Source of the DNA: Acidobacteriota bacterium
GTDB taxonomy: Bacteria; Acidobacteriota; Blastocatellia; RBC074
Length of the DNA: 34,322 nt
NCBI GenBank assembly: GCA_018268995.1
Contig: JAFDVL010000018.1
Coordinates: 1-34,322 of the forward strand
Direction of reading: 5' to 3'
The translations under genes were made by a program, and so were the position numbers. Below the pieces are notes generated by a model. That model saw only the letters and a list, made by a program, of their open reading frames with translations, was not told where the DNA came from and did not search any database. Shown here piece by piece: positions 32,510-34,322 of this stretch. Within the stretch, counting starts at the first letter, position 1. The number at the start of each line of letters is the position of its first letter.

Positions 32510-32882
32510 TCATTTCCCCTAAATCAAATACTTGTAGCTTTTTACCTTTTTTGGAGGAAGCTATGAGAGTAGATGGCTGGCATAACCAGTTCTGCAAGGG
32601 AAAACAACTCCTTTACAAAACCTCCCCGCTCACCATTCGCTTCTATAAGCTGTTCTTTATTGCCTACAAGAAGGATGTACCATGAGACGAATTTCCCGAT
32701 AAACAGCGGGGCAACGAGTTGGTCTTAGGCTTAGGAGAGCGAAATTTGACCCCTTCTGCCTGTAATACCTATATTCAGGGGATGGAACTCGTTCCTTACT
32801 TAGCTCAAAGAGAACGGTGTCCTAATAGAGATTAATTTCTTCTCAAATCTTGCCTATCGGAAAGAGCCTCTCTGGCAAAAGG
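32510..32882. other. 373-bp stretch after tRNA-Lys without a convincing gene
   Basis: Downstream of the tRNA lies one open frame running from ATG 32563, well placed behind GGAGG, that stops at TGA 32683-32685 and then stays open in the same frame to TAA at 32830-32832. No repeated copy of the tRNA 3' end (an att-type direct repeat) was found in the window. The sequence looks like decayed coding material rather than regulatory DNA. Confidence 0.5.
32563..32685 (+). CDS. possible 40-aa protein, doubtful
   Basis: Begins MRVDGWHNQFCKGKQLLYKT at ATG 32563 behind a near-perfect ribosome site (GGAGGAAG, then CT before the ATG), and ends TGA at 32685. Positively charged and slightly hydrophobic in the middle (RFYKLFFIAYKK). 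No family is recognised. The same frame continues open for 49 codons after the TGA, so it may be the 5' end of a gene cut by a nonsense mutation. The longer frame starting at 32452 inside the tRNA is not coding. Confidence 0.25.
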   Translation: MRVDGWHNQFCKGKQLLYKTSPLTIRFYKLFFIAYKKDVP

Positions 32883-33086
32883 TCAGATGGATTTTCGGCT
32901 GCGCAACAAAAGTAAAAATGCGCCGACAAGAACGTTAACCAAAGACAACGAAAGGATTAGCCCAATTCCGTGCAACTCAAAAAAGACGGCCTCAATCACG
33001 GAAAAGAGCAAGACGGCAGCGCCGAGCGAAAGGAAAAAAGCACCCAGCGCCAGAAAAATGAGCTTGGTTGTATCGCTGAACTGCAT
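32883..33086 (-). CDS. small membrane protein, two helices
   Basis: 67 aa. Two hydrophobic segments (about 8-30, LIFLALGAFFLSLGAAVLLF; 38-59, GLILSLSLVNVLVGAFLLLL) separated by a short acidic turn, with a basic C-terminus (RSRKSI). ATG 33086 has GAGG nine bases upstream. It starts 25 bases after the stop of the frameshifted flippase-like gene and would be co-transcribed with it. No family is recognised and the function is unknown. Confidence 0.6.
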   Translation of the reverse strand: MQFSDTTKLIFLALGAFFLSLGAAVLLFSVIEAVFFELHGIGLILSLSLVNVLVGAFLLLLRSRKSI

Positions 33087-33111
33087 ACGCGATTCCCTCT
33101 TCTGCGAAGCC

Positions 33112-33964
33112 TCAACTCACACGCGCCTGCTGCAACTCGCGGCGAATACGCAGCAAGGATGTGCCGCTTGTGCTGATCGCAATGAACCCGAACAAAAGCA
33201 GCGGCAAGGTCAGCATGAAAAACACCACGATGGAAAAGCTTGCTGCCGTCGCGCTCTCCACGCCAAAGAGCGTTAGTCCCAACACGGTGAAAAATTGATA
33301 TGCGCCCACATTCGCCGGAGCATTGGGAATCGCCGTCCCCAAATGTACGATCAGAAAGACTGCCAAGCCGATGGCGAATGAAACCTGCAATCCGCAAGCC
33401 ACCATCACGAACCAAAACGCCAACGCCTGACAGACCAACAACACCAGCGACCACGCGAGCGAAAGATAGAATGCGCGCGTTCGTCCCAGCTCACGCACAC
33501 CTTCTGAAAGTCGCGCCAGCAAGCCTGTCATAAACCACACGATGTTGGGATTGTTGTCCATGCTCAAGCCACGCCGTCTTGCGCGAGCGCAAAGCCACGA
33601 AAAAAAACACGGTGGCGGCAAGCACAACGAGCACACCCAAGGCCTCCGCTGCACGCAACAGGTCTTGTGGCAATGGGACAAACAACGCAACCAAACCAAT
33701 AGCAACGACCATCCACAACGTATCGAAGAACCGTTCGATGATCATAGACGGAATCACTGCCACGAATTTGACTGCTGTCCAGCGCGACACCAAATACGCC
33801 CGCGCGACTTCGCCAATTCGCATTGGCAACAGTTCATTTGTAAACAGCCCCACGTAAATCGCCTGTGTGGCGCGCATCGTTGAAACCTCGCCCACGGGCT
33901 TCAGCAACAATCGCCACCGAATGCCCTGACTCAAGTAACTCAATACATCGCACGCCAGCGCCAA
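33112..33964 (-). pseudogene. flippase/LPG-synthase-type membrane protein (YbhN-like), frameshifted and 5'-truncated
   Basis: Two frames together make one protein of the YbhN / lysylphosphatidylglycerol-synthase membrane-domain family (multi-pass inner-membrane proteins involved in lipid transfer). The first frame (33964 to about 33560) has SYLSQGIRWRLLLKPVG, the family NELLPMRIGEVARAYLVSR and FFDTLWMV. The second (about 33565 to 33112) has FLIVHLGTAIPNAPANVGAYQ. The switch between them lies around 33555-33600, near an 8-A run (33600-33607) and CTTGAGC. The sequence starts abruptly within the first helix, fused at about 33965-33970 to a different coding fragment. It is a pseudogene, or a gene disrupted by assembly or sequencing error. 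Confidence 0.75.
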
Positions 33965-34122
33965 CAGCCATCGCCCGGTGTGAACAGCACTTTGCGATTG
34001 AGCTTCGCCCCCGTTACCGGGTAGAAATAAACATCCTGTTGTTGCCCGCGAATCGTCACGGCATTTCGTCCGGCAGATTGCGCGAAAGACGTCATGGAAA
34101 ATGTGAGCGCGAGCGCCAGCAA
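33940..34122 (-). pseudogene. 5' fragment of a secreted protein, possibly AcvB/VirJ-like
   Basis: A short frame encodes a signal peptide (LLALALTFSMTSFAQSAG), then NAVTIRGQQQDVYFYPVTG and LNRKVLFTPGDG. It breaks off after GDG into sequence that belongs, in another frame, to the YbhN-like gene, and stops at 33940. The ending FTPGDG resembles the start of AcvB/VirJ-type hydrolase domains (FSGDGGW), an uncertain match. The natural start codon is missing: an in-frame TGA and a palindromic repeat lie immediately upstream. Both ends are therefore damaged. Confidence 0.45.
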
Positions 34123-34139
34123 AGCCGCGCTTCTAAAAC

Positions 34140-34254
34140 TAGATCAGTTTTCAGTTGCGTGTATGGTTACCTGGTCGCTACCGCTCGCGGTACTGTACCC
34201 GGAGCGGTAGCGACGTGGGTGACGGCTCCATCGACTGAATTGGAAACCGATCTA
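34140..34254. repeat. palindromic repeat element, MITE/REP-like
   Basis: A 13-bp perfect inverted repeat, GTCGCTACCGCTC at 34174-34186 and its complement at 34202-34214, has an inner GGTAC-T-GTACC extension, so the core is an almost unbroken hairpin. The element has imperfect outer ends: TAGATC at 34140 and GATCTA at 34249-34254, extending to 12 of 16 matching bases. It separates the damaged secreted-protein fragment from the next gene and probably removed the fragment's start. GGTCGCTACCGCTC-type hairpins are typical of dispersed repeat families. Confidence 0.75.
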
Positions 34255-34262
34255 AGACGAGA

Positions 34263-34322
34263 ATGAATCATTTCATGGCAAACGAACATTATGAAAAAGT
34301 AAAAGCGAACTCCGATCAAATC
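34263..34322 (+). CDS. start of an unidentified gene (runs off the window)
   Basis: An ATG at 34263 opens a frame of 20 codons that is still open at the window end, MNHFMANEHYEKVKANSDQI. A second ATG at 34275 may be the true start. The ribosome site is weak. Charged and soluble in character; too short to assign. Confidence 0.35.
   Translation, partial: MNHFMANEHYEKVKANSDQI

Noticed and set aside
32452..32685. 77-aa protein beginning MVEQMTLNHRVAGSSPAR inside the tRNA
   Set aside because: The first third is the familiar false translation of a tRNA gene; the tRNA-Lys is intact. Only the part after ATG 32563 could be coding.
32683..32685. Selenocysteine codon in the small frame after the tRNA
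   Set aside because: No SECIS-like hairpin was seen directly after the TGA, and neither half matches a selenoprotein.
33555..33565. Programmed +1 frameshift at CTT-GAG-C
   Set aside because: It resembles the prfB slippery CTT but has no adjacent stop codon or upstream Shine-Dalgarno-like stimulator; a mutation or sequence error is simpler, and the 5' end of the gene is missing anyway.

Overview
The window looks like a stretch of an Acidobacteriota chromosome, most likely class Blastocatellia. The placement rests on three things: moderate GC with a mixed, non-operonic gene order; secreted Ig-like proteins beside prolyl-oligopeptidase, WD40 and DUF2490 proteins; and a Kgd-type fused E2-E1 2-oxoglutarate dehydrogenase. 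It is an inference from gene content, since no rRNA or single-copy marker phylogeny could be run.

Layout. (1) 1-413: 5' part of single-chain glycyl-tRNA synthetase (-), then a gene-free 558-bp stretch with a 17-bp tandem repeat. (2) 972-5140: three secreted or anchored Ig-fold-type proteins (+). The large first gene turns AT-rich halfway through and the two small followers are AT-rich throughout. (3) 5170-9284: fused 2-oxoglutarate dehydrogenase E2-E1 with a small TPR protein (-). (4) 9451-14622: menC, an AccI-like restriction-modification pair and lysS (+). The restriction gene overlaps the menC stop. (5) 14642-17097: a repeat cluster and a GH10 xylanase with two N-terminal binding-type modules. 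(6) 17098-17359: a convergent gap with a cluster of DnaA-box-like motifs. (7) 17360-24347: a mostly minus-strand run of queG, an unknown 677-aa membrane-anchored protein, a type IV pilin-like protein, truA, a HerA-type ATPase and a DUF5615/DUF433 pair. (8) 24402-28836: a secreted S9 peptidase (-) divergent from a WD40 protein (+) across a perfect 16-bp palindrome, then a DUF2490 outer-membrane protein. (9) 28851-32289: a phosphate-uptake operon on the minus strand (DUF47 protein, pit, PhoR-like kinase) ending in dut. (10) 32437-32509: tRNA-Lys(CTT). (11) 32510-34322: a decayed region with a small open frame, a small membrane protein, a frameshifted flippase-like membrane protein fused to a remnant of another secreted protein, a palindromic repeat element, and the start of one more gene.

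How the genes work together. Core functions are translation (glyQS, lysS, tRNA-Lys, queG, truA), the TCA cycle (fused OGDH), menaquinone synthesis (menC), phosphate uptake and nucleotide-pool hygiene. The accessory layer is the AccI-like R-M pair, the HerA + DUF5615 + DUF433 cassette and the mosaic secreted-protein locus. The most interesting spots are the HerA/PIN-like cassette, the R-M insertion translationally coupled to menC, the truA start lying inside a dispersed repeat, and the chimeric pseudogene junction near the right end.
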